Source of the DNA: Gordonia phthalatica
Lineage (GTDB): Bacteria > Actinomycetota > Actinomycetes > Mycobacteriales > Mycobacteriaceae
Assembly: GCF_001305675.1 (NCBI RefSeq)
Contig: NZ_CP011853.1
Span: 4,092,001-4,156,000, forward strand
Length of the DNA stretch: 64,000 bases
Direction: 5' to 3'
Below, one piece after another: positions 35,213 to 43,868 of the stretch. A program made the position numbers and the translations under genes. Numbering within the stretch: position 1 is the stretch's first letter; every line of letters begins with the position of its first letter. A model generated the notes under the pieces. That model worked only from the letters and a program-made list of their open reading frames with translations, was not told the origin of the DNA and made no database searches.

Positions 35213-37024
35213 TTGCCGCGACAGCGAGTTGATGGCGGCTTTAGTGTGGCGAACATGTCGGGGAAGACAAGCAGTGATGATGTGTCCGAGCACGGTGGTT
35301 GGGGTTTGCTGGCCCGGTGGATGCGCCCAGAGCTGGCGGTGCTCAGTGTCGGGCTCGTTCTGGGTCTGGTCAGTACCGCCGCGCAGCTGATCAGCCCGCT
35401 GGTGACGCGAGAAGTGCTGGAGAGGCTGGAATCCCGTAGCTCGGTCCTCGGGGCCGCACTGGTACTGGTGGCGGTGCTGGTGGTCTCCACCGGTGTCGGA
35501 TATGTGCAGATGGTAATGCTTGGGTCGATGGCTGAGCGGATCGTGCGGGCGACTCGGCGGTCGATGCTCGCCGCGCTGTTGCGGGCGCGCATCGGCGCGA
35601 CCCGTACCGCTGGCGAGATGGCCTCCCGGGTCACCTCCGACACCACGCTGATTCGCGAGGCCGCCACCAGCAGCGTTGTGTTGCTGGTCAATGGGGTCGT
35701 GTCTTTGGTGGGCAGCCTGGCGTTAATGGCCTACCTCGATGTCGTCCTGCTCGCGGTCGCCGCAGTGGTCATGGGGCTGACGCTGGCGTTGTCGCTGGCG
35801 TTGATGCCCCGGTTGTCTCGGGTGCAGCAACAGGTCCAAGAGCAACTCGGCCAGCTCGGCGCGCGACTGGACGGCACCGTACGCGCGATCCGCACCGTCA
35901 AGGCCTCACGCGCTGAGAACCGCGAGCTGGAAGCTCTCAACCGCCACGTCGAGGATGCCCGGACCCTCGGAGTTCGGGCGATCCGGCTCGAAGCCGCGGC
36001 CGACGTGTTCAGCGGGCTGGCGATCAACCTGATGCTCATCAGCGTGCTGACTGTGGGGGCGTGGCGGGTATCGACCGGCGCGCTCGACGTACCCAGCCTG
36101 GTGGCCTTCCTGCTGTACGTGTTCGCCCTCAACGCACCCATCGGAATGATCATGGTGAGCATCCGGTCCGCGCAATCAGGGTTGGCCGCAGCGCGGCGCA
36201 TCGACGAAGTCACCACCCTCGAACGCGAAATCGACCCGCCCAGCGCGGGGGCGGATCATCGCATCGACCCGCACCGGCCGGTGCTGGAGTTCGACAGCCT
36301 CACCGTGCGCTACACCCCCGATCAACACCCCGCGCTGCGGTCGGTGAGCATGCGTGTCCCGCGGCGCGGGCACCTGGCGTTGGTCGGGCCGTCCGGAGCG
36401 GGCAAAACTACGGTGCTCTCCACACTGCTGAGGTTCGTCAATCCCACCGCCGGCCGCGTCCTGCTCGACGGCATCCCGTACGAGCAGTGGACCATCCCCG
36501 CGGTGCGGTCCCGAATCGGCTACGTCGAACAAGACGCGCCGCTGGTGCCGGGCACCGTGCGCGACAACATCACCTACACCGCCGCCGAGGCTTCCGAATC
36601 AGACATCTGGCAGGCCCTCGACACCGTCGCCCTCAGCGACAAAGTCCGGTCCCTGCCCGAGGGTCTCGACCACGAGATCGCCGCGACCACACTCTCCGGT
36701 GGTGAACGTCAACGCATCGCGGTGGCCCGCGCGTTGCTGGCCCGCCCCGAGGTGCTGCTGCTCGACGAAGCCACCGCCCAACTCGACGCCCGCACCGAAT
36801 CCGCCATCACCACCGCCATCCGTCAACTATCTGAACACGGAGCAGTCATCACCATCGCCCACCGCCTGTCCACGATCATCGACGCCGACCACATCATCGT
36901 TCTCGACAACGGCACCATCCGCGCCCAAGGCACCCACACCGAACTCCTCAACCAGGACGCCCTGTACCGGGAACTGATTGCAGCACTACGCATCTCAACA
37001 CTGTCATCTACAGACGCCAAGTGA
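35213..37024 (+). CDS. ABC exporter, fused membrane and ATPase domains
   Basis: The TTG at 35213 follows GACGAGGA at a good distance; the ATG at 35255 (MSGKTSSDD) is the alternative. Six membrane helices occupy about residues 35-310. The nucleotide-binding domain has Walker A GPSGAGKTT, Q-loop YVEQD, signature LSGGERQRIAVARALL, Walker B VLLLDEAT and H-loop IAHRLST. It forms a homodimeric or heterodimeric multidrug- or peptide-type exporter. It lies just after the recombinase module and may be its cargo. Confidence 0.9.
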   Translation: MPRQRVDGGFSVANMSGKTSSDDVSEHGGWGLLARWMRPELAVLSVGLVLGLVSTAAQLISPLVTREVLERLESRSSVLGAALVLVAVLVVSTGVGYVQMVMLGSMAERIVRATRRSMLAALLRARIGATRTAGEMASRVTSDTTLIREAATSSVVLLVNGVVSLVGSLALMAYLDVVLLAVAAVVMGLTLALSLALMPRLSRVQQQVQEQLGQLGARLDGTVRAIRTVKASRAENRELEALNRHVEDARTLGVRAIRLEAAADVFSGLAINLMLISVLTVGAWRVSTGALDVPSLVAFLLYVFALNAPIGMIMVSIRSAQSGLAAARRIDEVTTLEREIDPPSAGADHRIDPHRPVLEFDSLTVRYTPDQHPALRSVSMRVPRRGHLALVGPSGAGKTTVLSTLLRFVNPTAGRVLLDGIPYEQWTIPAVRSRIGYVEQDAPLVPGTVRDNITYTAAEASESDIWQALDTVALSDKVRSLPEGLDHEIAATTLSGGERQRIAVARALLARPEVLLLDEATAQLDARTESAITTAIRQLSEHGAVITIAHRLSTIIDADHIIVLDNGTIRAQGTHTELLNQDALYRELIAALRISTLSSTDAK

Positions 37025-37104
37025 GTCAACGTTGCCTCCGAGGCCGCGGTATGTCCGATTGAGCAGACCAAGGTCCGGAGCCCACCATGTGTTAGACAGG
37101 CGTT

Positions 37105-37971
37105 ATGCATCGGTACACGATCCGCGACGCCAGACCTGACGATGCGCAACAGATTGCTGCCGCTGCGCTCAGCACGCTGTGCGTCATCACTGCAGTAGGT
37201 GAAGCATCAGCGACTCCTGAGGCAAAGGAGTGTACAGCGCGTGCCTATAGTGCCGGCAGTTGCCTAGTTGGTCTTCAATTGCCGGGTGTCTCCCCACTTA
37301 CGTCCGCCGTGCAAGCAGCAATCAGGTCTGGGCGCGGTGATGTCGTAGATAAATTTTCGCGACGACTACCCTCAAACGACGCCGGCAATGCACAACGACG
37401 AGAGATTGAGGCGGCAAGAAAGTCGGTCTCAAACACCGTTTACGTAAGCCCCGAGTCCGGCGAAGGCTCGATCAACCGAGCCCCTAAACCAGGCACTATA
37501 TCCCCACGTGGCGGCAATGACGGTACAGCTAATGGTTACGTGTGGACTCTCCACAAAGAGTACCCAATCGTCCGGATCGTCAGCGGCGGAGGAACGGTCA
37601 CCCTGGATACCATCGATATCGACTTTCGTCTAGACCTTTACACCTTGAACACGGCGCAATTGTCGCAAGAATTTGAGGCGCGAAACGGAATCGGCACGTT
37701 CGGGGTGAAGGATTTCACCTGCCAAGTCAAGATGGATCGGCCAATCCTGCCCGACCCGGTACGCGGAAGTTTTTCTGGATGCATCGGCTCTCCGAAAACC
37801 ACTCATCTCGGCCCGATCGACTCCCAAGTCTCACACAACTACTACAATGAACCGAACTGGGTCCATATTCGATTTGAGTCGTATGATGGCGAGAAGGGCG
37901 TGTCCTTCGGGACATTTGAGTACAAGAGCCAGAATTGGACGAAGAATGGTAGCGGTGACCAGTATTTCTGA
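37105..37971 (+). CDS. Possible secreted protein with chimeric N-terminus
   Basis: The 288-residue product starts MHRYTIRDARPDDAQQIAAA, which resembles the opening of GNAT acetyltransferases, but then passes straight into a hydrophobic stretch (ALSTLCVITAVGEASA) that looks like a signal peptide of a secreted protein. The rest (from about residue 40) is beta-rich with several Cys (KECTARAYSAGSCLV, DFTCQVKM, FSGCIGS) and a repeated Gly/Asn/Thr content; I do not recognise it. Codon use is less GC-rich than the neighbours. The gene may be a fusion made at an insertion point. Confidence 0.5.
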   Translation: MHRYTIRDARPDDAQQIAAAALSTLCVITAVGEASATPEAKECTARAYSAGSCLVGLQLPGVSPLTSAVQAAIRSGRGDVVDKFSRRLPSNDAGNAQRREIEAARKSVSNTVYVSPESGEGSINRAPKPGTISPRGGNDGTANGYVWTLHKEYPIVRIVSGGGTVTLDTIDIDFRLDLYTLNTAQLSQEFEARNGIGTFGVKDFTCQVKMDRPILPDPVRGSFSGCIGSPKTTHLGPIDSQVSHNYYNEPNWVHIRFESYDGEKGVSFGTFEYKSQNWTKNGSGDQYF

Positions 37972-38242
37972 CGATATGTCGCGTGAACGTCGCCGTAAAG
38001 TTGTAGAGGCGGCCGCATGGGCTAGCGAGAACTGGCGGACGGTAGGTGAACTGGTCGCCAGTTCGGACGACGCCGGCGCAGCGGCCGCTGTACTTTCTGA
38101 ACGGTACGGTTTCGACGCCATGCAGGCCGATGTGTGTCTGTCTGTGAGCTTTCGCCGGCTCACGAAGTCGGATCGAGCTGCGTATAAGAAAGAGTTGGAG
38201 GAGCTAGACAGGCTGGGACAGACTGGCCAGCCTCGAGAATAA
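37946..38242 (+). CDS. Small coiled-coil protein resembling a GyrA helix pair
   Basis: Starting at ATG 37946 (an alternative ATG is at 37976) the product has 98 residues. The section VGELVASSDDAGAAAAVLSE followed by MQADVCLSVSFRRLTKSDRA resembles the helix pair before the C-terminal domain of DNA gyrase A, where FdlsevQAxxILdmrLrrLt occurs. Short proteins of this kind occur in actinobacteria; the role is unknown. It overlaps the end of the preceding gene by 26 bases. Confidence 0.45.
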   Translation: MVAVTSISDDMSRERRRKVVEAAAWASENWRTVGELVASSDDAGAAAAVLSERYGFDAMQADVCLSVSFRRLTKSDRAAYKKELEELDRLGQTGQPRE

Positions 38243-38986
38243 CCATCTGGGTCTCAATATCCGGCACGACTCCAATGAACCCGTGCCGTCCGAGCTACGC
38301 CGATCGCTCGGACGGCACGGGTTCTGCCGCGCGGGCTACCGGCCCGTGCGACGTTGGAAGGCATCGCGACGGTAATCGGACGCACCTATCAGTCGGTCCT
38401 GGAGGCGGCACTGCGTGACGCCGGATACCTCGACGGTCCGTGGACCACCTCTGCCGACCATTAATTGAGTAGCTTCCGGATCGACTGAGACGTCGGGGGC
38501 GACGAGAAGGAAGGCCCATCAAAGATGACAGTGCCCGCAATAGGCGCGGCCCGATCCGCGCGGCACCCGACGACGTGAACTACTACCTTCAGCAATCCGA
38601 TTGCGCCGACTGCCCGAAGACGGGACACTCAGGCTCCACGCTCGCTGCAACCACCTGTTCCATCTCGACGACGAAGTGCAAAACTCGGTCGACGGTCCGA
38701 CAGACTTGACTAGTGCAGAGAAGACAGTTGGAGCCAGGCGAGCTGTCGCGCTGGCATGGTTGGCTCGATACGGGCACCGGATGCTCTCACCCGCAGGGAG
38801 ACCCCTTCGGGCGCTGCCGAGTACGGGCGTCCGCAGTTGGGGTCGAGCCGCACCAGGTTGCGTCCATGAAGATGGTGTACGAACCGGACCTGAACGAACT
38901 GGCCGGCGTGTCGTAGCCGCACGAAAGACGGTCACCGCGTGATTCTTCGAGAGAGCTACCAACTCGACTCGACGAAAGAGCACGCG
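38243..38986. other. Mostly noncoding stretch with a hairpin and a gene scrap
   Basis: Between the GyrA-like gene and the IS256-family transposase I see a strong hairpin (38278-38323), then about 37 codons in frame ending at a TAA at 38462-38464 (LEGIATVIGRTYQSVLEAAL...) without a start, probably a decayed gene end. The remaining 500 bases contain only short frames that look random. The left end of the IS256-type element must lie near 38,900 but I could not identify its inverted repeat. Confidence 0.4.
38278..38323 (+). terminator. Strong hairpin, probable terminator
   Basis: AACCCGTGCCGTCCGAG (38278-38294) and its exact reverse complement (38307-38323) form a 17-bp stem with a 12-base loop, 35 bases after the stop of the small GyrA-like gene. 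No U-tract follows, which is common in high-GC actinobacteria. Confidence 0.65.
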
Positions 38987-40231
38987 ATGACCACTGCCCA
39001 CGATATCGACCTCCGCCAGCTTGTCGAAGGCCGACTCACCGGCGCCAGCCCCGACCTGCTGCGCGAGCTGCTGACGATGTTCATCCACGCCCTGATGAGC
39101 GCCGAAGCCGACGCCCTGTGCGGCGCGGGCTACGGCCAACGCTCCGACGAACGCGTCAACGTCCGCAACGGCTACCGGCATCGGGACTTCGACACCCGCG
39201 TCGGCACCCTCGACGTGGCCATCCCCAAGCTGCGGCAGGGTTCGTACTTTCCGGACTGGCTGCTGCAGCGGCGCAAACGCGCCGAACGTGCCCTGACCTC
39301 GGTCGTTGCGACCTGCTACCTGCTCGGCGTCTCGACCCGAAGGATGGAGAAACTCGTCGACACCCTCGGGATCACCTCGCTGTCGAAGTCCCAGGTCAGC
39401 GTGATGGCGAAAGACCTCGACACCCAGGTCGAGGCCTTCCGGAACCGACCCCTCGATCAGGGGCCGTACACGTTCGTCGCCGCCGACGCCCTGGTCCTCA
39501 AGGTCCGCGAGAACGGACGGGTGGTCAACGTACACGCCCTGGTCGCGGTGGGGGTCAACGGCGACGGCTACCGCGAGATCCTGGGGCTGGACGTCACCTC
39601 CGCCGAAGACGGCGCCGGCTGGCTGACCTTCTTCCGCGGGTTGGTCGCCCGAGGCCTGTCCGGGGTGCAGTTGGTGACCTCCGACGCCCACGCCGGCCTG
39701 GTGTCCGCGATCGGCGCCACCTTGCCCGGCGCGTCCTGGCAACGATGCCGGACGCACTATTCGACCAATCTCATGGCGGTGACCCCGAAGTCGTCGTGGC
39801 CCTGGGTGAAGACACTGCTGCACTCGGTGTACGACCAGCCCGACGCGGATTCCGTGCACGCACAATACGATCGAGTGATCGATGCCCTCGAAGCCAAGCT
39901 GCCGAAGGTCGCCGAGCACCTCGACGCCGCCCGGGTCGACCTGTTGGCGTTCACCGCGTTCCCCAAGCAGATCTGGCGGCAGATCTGGTCCAACAATCCC
40001 CAGGAGCGGCTCAACAAGGAGATCCGCCGTCGGACCGACGTGGTCGGTATCTTCCCGGACCGCACCGCTCTGATCCGACTTGTCGGAGCGGTGCTCGCCG
40101 AACAGCACGACGAGTGGATCGAAGGCCGCCGCTACCTCGGACTCGACGTACTCGCCCGCTCCCGCACCGACACGCCCACCGACAGCGTCACCGAAGACAC
40201 CGAGGAGGTGACACCGGCCTTGACCGCCTGA
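38987..40231 (+). CDS. IS256/Mutator-family transposase
   Basis: Starting at ATG 38987 (MTTAHDIDLRQLVEGRL) the transposase has 414 residues. Family features: GAGYGQRSDERVNVRNGYRHR, VGTLDVAIPKLRQGSYFPDWLLQRRKRAE, FVAADALVLKVRENG (first Asp), LVTSDAHAGLVSAI (second Asp), WQRCRTHYSTNLM (C/H motif) and NPQERLNKEIRRRTDVVGIFP (Glu). The catalytic set is complete. Element ends were not found; related sequence CGCGTGATTC occurs both before and after the gene (38935-38945 and, inverted, near 40,245-40,255). Confidence 0.88.
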   Translation: MTTAHDIDLRQLVEGRLTGASPDLLRELLTMFIHALMSAEADALCGAGYGQRSDERVNVRNGYRHRDFDTRVGTLDVAIPKLRQGSYFPDWLLQRRKRAERALTSVVATCYLLGVSTRRMEKLVDTLGITSLSKSQVSVMAKDLDTQVEAFRNRPLDQGPYTFVAADALVLKVRENGRVVNVHALVAVGVNGDGYREILGLDVTSAEDGAGWLTFFRGLVARGLSGVQLVTSDAHAGLVSAIGATLPGASWQRCRTHYSTNLMAVTPKSSWPWVKTLLHSVYDQPDADSVHAQYDRVIDALEAKLPKVAEHLDAARVDLLAFTAFPKQIWRQIWSNNPQERLNKEIRRRTDVVGIFPDRTALIRLVGAVLAEQHDEWIEGRRYLGLDVLARSRTDTPTDSVTEDTEEVTPALTA

Positions 40232-40913
40232 CCCACCGACGAGGAATCACGCGACGACGTCGTACACCACCTCACGGGACTTGACCCCGCACCATGTCCA
40301 CGACGACAGGCCGGGGCGGGGTGAACAGCCGTAGGGTCCGTTGATCGGGCCACGACTCCCACATGCTCGACCTCGATGCCTCCGCCGATCCGCCGGCGGT
40401 TCGCTCTATGAAATGTGGATGGGATGCGCGGAACGCTTCCCGTTCGTCCACACATCCCATCCATCGCTCAGCATAACGCACGATCGAACGAATGTGCGAA
40501 CACGGGTTTGTGGTTCTGGATTAAATCCAGCAGGCGCCTCCAGGGGCCACCCTCCCCCTCCCCCGCCGAATCGCCGACGTGGCAACCGACCAGGACGGGA
40601 GGGCGGCAGCGCAGCGCAGCGGAGACTCACCCATTAGCGGCAATACAGCAATACAGCCTTCGTGCCGCGCATCTCGCCTGCATACGTGATGCGTGCACGT
40701 GATGCGTGCACGCACCTAGCGGAACGACTCAGCGCACATCAACGAGATCGGGATGGCCTTCACTGGGCACATCAGGAACGTCGGGACTCGCTACGAGGCG
40801 CTGGTGGTGCTGCAATCACCACCACAGGACCGCCGCTTCTCCCCTATCCCCCGCATGCATGGGTTCATGGAGCGGCTGACGTTGCAACGTTGTAGCGGTA
40901 CAACGTTGCAATG
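40232..40913. other. Noncoding stretch between the IS256 transposase and the partition operon
   Basis: About 680 bases without a credible gene. It includes the right end region of the IS256-type element, a pyrimidine-rich tract near 40,545-40,565, a 13-base direct repeat ACGTGATGCGTGC (near 40,684-40,710), and the perfect palindrome at 40882-40911. Confidence 0.5.
40882..40911. repeat. Perfect 13-bp inverted repeat at the end of the partition operon
   Basis: TTGCAACGTTGTA (40882-40894) and TACAACGTTGCAA (40899-40911) are exact reverse complements around GCGG. It sits two bases past the stop of the parB-like gene. It shares the AACGTTGTA core with the centromere-like array upstream of parA, so it may be another partition-protein binding site, or it may act as the operon terminator. 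Confidence 0.75.
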
Positions 40914-41510
40914 TCAGAAGTGTCGAGGGCGACCAGGTTTTCCCTGACTGAGGCCAGCAGCTTCGCCTTCAGCGCGGATCGCGGCGATCACTTCTTCGGG
41001 CGACATCTCCGCCATCAGCTTGCGCATCGCGTACCTCGCGATGGCACTCCGGGAGTCGATTCTGGGCTTACTGCGGCGGCCCGCGATGCACACTTCCTCG
41101 AGAAAGTCGTCGGTGGCTTCATCGAAGTAGATCGTGCTTGGCCCCACAGTTCGCCCCTTTGTAGTGGTAGCTGGAGGCGCTGCCACTGTTGGCGTCGTCG
41201 CCTTCTTCCTCGCCTTCGGGGCCACAGGCTTTGCTGTCGGCCGTGAGGGTGCTGATGTGTCCGCAGCGGGAGCGGGGTCCGAGGAGCGGTTGCCTGCGGT
41301 CGCGGCGGGTTCCGCTGGCGCCGCGGAAGTCCTCCCCTCGTTCAGCGTCTCGTTCTCCGTCTTCTGAGCAACAGGGTCGGCCACTAGCTGTGCTGGCGAC
41401 GGTTCGGCTGGCTTGGGCGCTGGGTGCTTCGCCGGCGGCATTGGCCGGACCCGGGTGCGCTTCTCGCGCTGCCTCATCATGGCTTCGAGACCATTCGCAC
41501 TCGTACTCAT
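40914..41510 (-). CDS. ParB-like partner: disordered N-terminus plus C-terminal DNA-binding domain
   Basis: The 198-residue protein has a long Ala/Pro/Lys-rich N-terminal half without structure (to about residue 120) and a C-terminal domain STIYFDEATDDFLEEVCIAG...SRSAIARYAMRKLMAEMSPE that fits a ribbon-helix-helix fold. The domain order (basic tail first, RHH last) is as in small centromere-binding proteins of plasmid type Ib systems. It overlaps the parA stop by 4 bases, so the two form one operon. It is the likely binder of the palindromes around the operon. Confidence 0.65.
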   Translation of the reverse strand: MSTSANGLEAMMRQREKRTRVRPMPPAKHPAPKPAEPSPAQLVADPVAQKTENETLNEGRTSAAPAEPAATAGNRSSDPAPAADTSAPSRPTAKPVAPKARKKATTPTVAAPPATTTKGRTVGPSTIYFDEATDDFLEEVCIAGRRSKPRIDSRSAIARYAMRKLMAEMSPEEVIAAIRAEGEAAGLSQGKPGRPRHF

Positions 41511-42220
41511 CCGACATACTCCTGAACAAACTTGGCGGTTGCTTCGTACGCCTCGGCGACCGGCTGCAACACTTTGGCGGGTGGATTCTCCGAGGTGATC
41601 GCGATTCGCTTCGTCCGACGTTCGACAGCAGTGACCCGAGGGATCGGTGGCCCGACCCGGACCGGGGTGCCCTCCACCGCAGCAGCCAGTCGACGCAGTT
41701 CGCCGGCCGGAGGAACGGGCGGAATCATGGTCGGCGAGATAATGAGTGGATAGTCAGGCATGTCGTTGATCAGCTCTTCGGTGGCCGTCAGGTCAAGGTT
41801 CCGCAGAGGAGTTGGAACGATGATCGCGTGCGCTACCGTCAATGCCCCGAATGCAGCAGGCGAGATGCCGGGATGCGTGTCCACCACAACCCACTCGGTG
41901 TCCCACTCACTCGCCCACCGTTCGAGGGCATCGGCAACAACCTCTTGCTGGGGCATCTGGTCGTAGAGGTCTGGATGCCCCGGCACTAGCCGCGGTTTGC
42001 CGTGACCCTTCAGTGGATGGGGTGTCCTGCCATGCGCGAAAGCGTCCAGAATCGGGATTCGTGTCCTCGTCTGCGGCCGATAACCCCACTTGCCGGTGAC
42101 TCCCCCGCCATCGTGCTCGAAGTCGACCAGGACCGCATCGAGCAGGTAGGCCAACTCGTACGCGCCGGTGCTCTTACCAACCCCTCCCTTCCGGGAGTGG
42201 TGCACGACAATTTTCGCCAT
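41507..42220 (-). CDS. parA: ParA-type partition ATPase
   Basis: The 237-residue ATPase has a deviant Walker A box (HHSRKGGVGKST) at residues 7-18, VVVDTHPGISPAAFGALTVA as the A'/switch region and PTPLRNLDLTATEEL. There is no N-terminal HTH, so it is the short plasmid-type ParA. It is encoded upstream of a ribbon-helix-helix partner and is preceded by a palindrome-rich region (42243-42653) that has the character of a centromere. This points to an integrated plasmid or plasmid-like element. Confidence 0.83.
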   Translation of the reverse strand: MAKIVVHHSRKGGVGKSTGAYELAYLLDAVLVDFEHDGGGVTGKWGYRPQTRTRIPILDAFAHGRTPHPLKGHGKPRLVPGHPDLYDQMPQQEVVADALERWASEWDTEWVVVDTHPGISPAAFGALTVAHAIIVPTPLRNLDLTATEELINDMPDYPLIISPTMIPPVPPAGELRRLAAAVEGTPVRVGPPIPRVTAVERRTKRIAITSENPPAKVLQPVAEAYEATAKFVQEYVG

Positions 42221-42242
42221 TGTGGCCCTCCATAGTTAGAAC

Positions 42243-42653
42243 GTTGTAACCGCACAACCCTGTTGAGGGTGTTGCACTAAAGGTGGTCAGTTATGGAGCG
42301 TTTCGCGGTTATAGCGGCATACAGTTGTAACTGCACAACCTGGCACCGTTTGAACATTGCAACGTTGGAACCGTACAACGCTGTAACCGGACAACAGTGT
42401 GACGCTACAAGGTTGTCACGTCACAACAGCACAACTTTTGCATGGTGAAACGTTGTCCAGTTAGAACTTTCCACGGTTGAAACGCTATAGCGTTTCAATG
42501 CTATAGCCTTGTTCCAGGGTAACTCTACAACATTCTAACAGCTTAGCCCTGTAACGCCACAACGTTAAAACGCTGCCACTTTGTAACGTTACAACCCTAC
42601 TCGGCACCCGAAGCGAGAAGCCCCCTACACGGGCGGGTTTGTAACGTTACAAA
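42243..42653. promoter_or_regulatory. Centromere/operator array upstream of parA
   Basis: A 16-base element with GTTGT-N6-ACAAC symmetry recurs at 42243 (GTTGTAACCGCACAAC), 42324, 42364, 42380 (directly abutting the previous one), 42412 and 42548, with small differences. Palindromes TTGTAACGTTACAA at 42581-42594 and 42639-42652, and TGAAACGCTATAGCGTTTCA at 42478-42497, are interspersed. The stretch is much less GC-rich than its surroundings. This is the layout of a plasmid partition centromere that also regulates parA. Confidence 0.7.
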
Positions 42654-42751
42654 TGCTCCAGCTACCGTGTTTCGGCCGCCGACATCTGGCCGGCAGGGGA
42701 GAGGAAAGGGAGAGAAAACCCGCGTCAGTTGTCGGAGTTCGCATGATCACA

Positions 42752-43868
42752 CGGCGGTGTCATACCGTCGTAGCAACACTGCAGGCCACGAGGGGTTGCG
42801 GGTGACGCGGTAGGAGAGCCTGGTGGGGTTGGGGCGGATGATGCTGACGTCGGCGGATCGGACAGAGATCGCGGTCGGACGGCGGGCCGGGATGACGATT
42901 ACAGCGATCGCCGAGCAGATCGGGCGGGACAAGTCGGTGGTGTCGCGGGAGATCAAACGCAACGCCACCAAGACGGGCGCGTATCAGGTGGTGCACGCCG
43001 ACACGCAGGCACGGGCGCGTCGGGCCCGTCCGCAGGTACGGGCGATCGATGCGGACTCGGTGCTCGCCGACCGGGTGCGGGCGGATCTGTCGAGATCGCG
43101 GACGCCGAGGCAGATCGCGGGACGGTTGAAACTCGAGGCCGAAGTACCCACAGTGGATCCCATGAAGGGTTCGCCGAGCGCGCAGGGGCGCCGTGTGTCG
43201 CATGAGTCGATCTATCGGTGGATTTATGCTCTGCCGAAGGGAGAGTTGGCTGCTCAGGGCATCCTGTTGCAGTCCAAGCGGACCACGCGTAAGCCGCGTA
43301 AGTCCGTTGGTGAGCGGTCGGCGCGGATTGTGGGCATGGTCAGCATCGATGACCGCCCCGAGACGGCGACCGATCGGCGAGTGCCGGGCTGGTGGGAAGG
43401 CGATCTGATCGTCGGGAAAGCTGGCCAGTCCGCCGCGGTGACCCTGGTCGAACGCACGAGCCGGTACACGCTCGTCCTGGGGCTGCCGGACGGGAAGAAG
43501 GCGCCCGGGGTCGCTGATGTGCTGATCGATCACCTGCGGGGACTACCGGAGTTCATGCGACAGGGGCTGACGTGGGATCAAGGCACCGAGATGGCCGAGC
43601 ATGCCAGCGTGACCGTTGCTGCCGAGTTGCCGATCTACTTCGCCCATCCGCGTTCGCCGTGGGAGCGGCCCACCAACGAGAACACCAACGGACTGATCCG
43701 TGAGTACCTGCCGAAGGGCACCGAGATCCCGTCCGACCAGCTGTACCTGGAAGCGATCTCCCGCGAACTGAACGAACGGCCACGCCAGTGCCTGGGCTTC
43801 TACACCCCGAGGGAGGTCTTCGAACAGTTACTGAAGGAGAACGTTGCTTCGACGAGTTGACACCGCCG
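42752..43868 (+). mobile_element. IS30-family insertion sequence
   Basis: Ends are inverted repeats: CGGCGGTGTCATACCGTCGT at the left and, reverse complemented, CGGCGGTGTCAACTCGTCGA at the right, both followed by AGCAAC. A single intact transposase gene lies between. Target duplication is not evident. On the right the element truncates the 3' end of a minus-strand gene; on the left it adjoins the partition region. Confidence 0.8.
42823..43860 (+). CDS. IS30-family transposase
   Basis: The GTG at 42823 is six bases behind AGGAG and gives 345 residues. The HTH_38 domain (LTSADRTEIAVGRRAGMTIT, IAEQIGRDKSVVSREIKRNA) is followed by the DDE core: Asp in PGWWEGDLIVGK, Asp in GLTWDQGTEMAEH and Glu in RPTNENTNGLIREYLPKGTE. 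All catalytic residues are visible and the element may be active. Confidence 0.9.
   Translation: MGLGRMMLTSADRTEIAVGRRAGMTITAIAEQIGRDKSVVSREIKRNATKTGAYQVVHADTQARARRARPQVRAIDADSVLADRVRADLSRSRTPRQIAGRLKLEAEVPTVDPMKGSPSAQGRRVSHESIYRWIYALPKGELAAQGILLQSKRTTRKPRKSVGERSARIVGMVSIDDRPETATDRRVPGWWEGDLIVGKAGQSAAVTLVERTSRYTLVLGLPDGKKAPGVADVLIDHLRGLPEFMRQGLTWDQGTEMAEHASVTVAAELPIYFAHPRSPWERPTNENTNGLIREYLPKGTEIPSDQLYLEAISRELNERPRQCLGFYTPREVFEQLLKENVASTS

Noticed and set aside
38595..38916. Short Cys/His-containing frames as a zinc-finger gene
   Set aside because: The frames lack a ribosome-binding site and the metal-ligand spacing is irregular; the region looks like decayed DNA.
38519..40108. A long minus-strand frame of 529 codons
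   Set aside because: It is the shadow of the IS256-family transposase, with no family resemblance and repetitive residue use.
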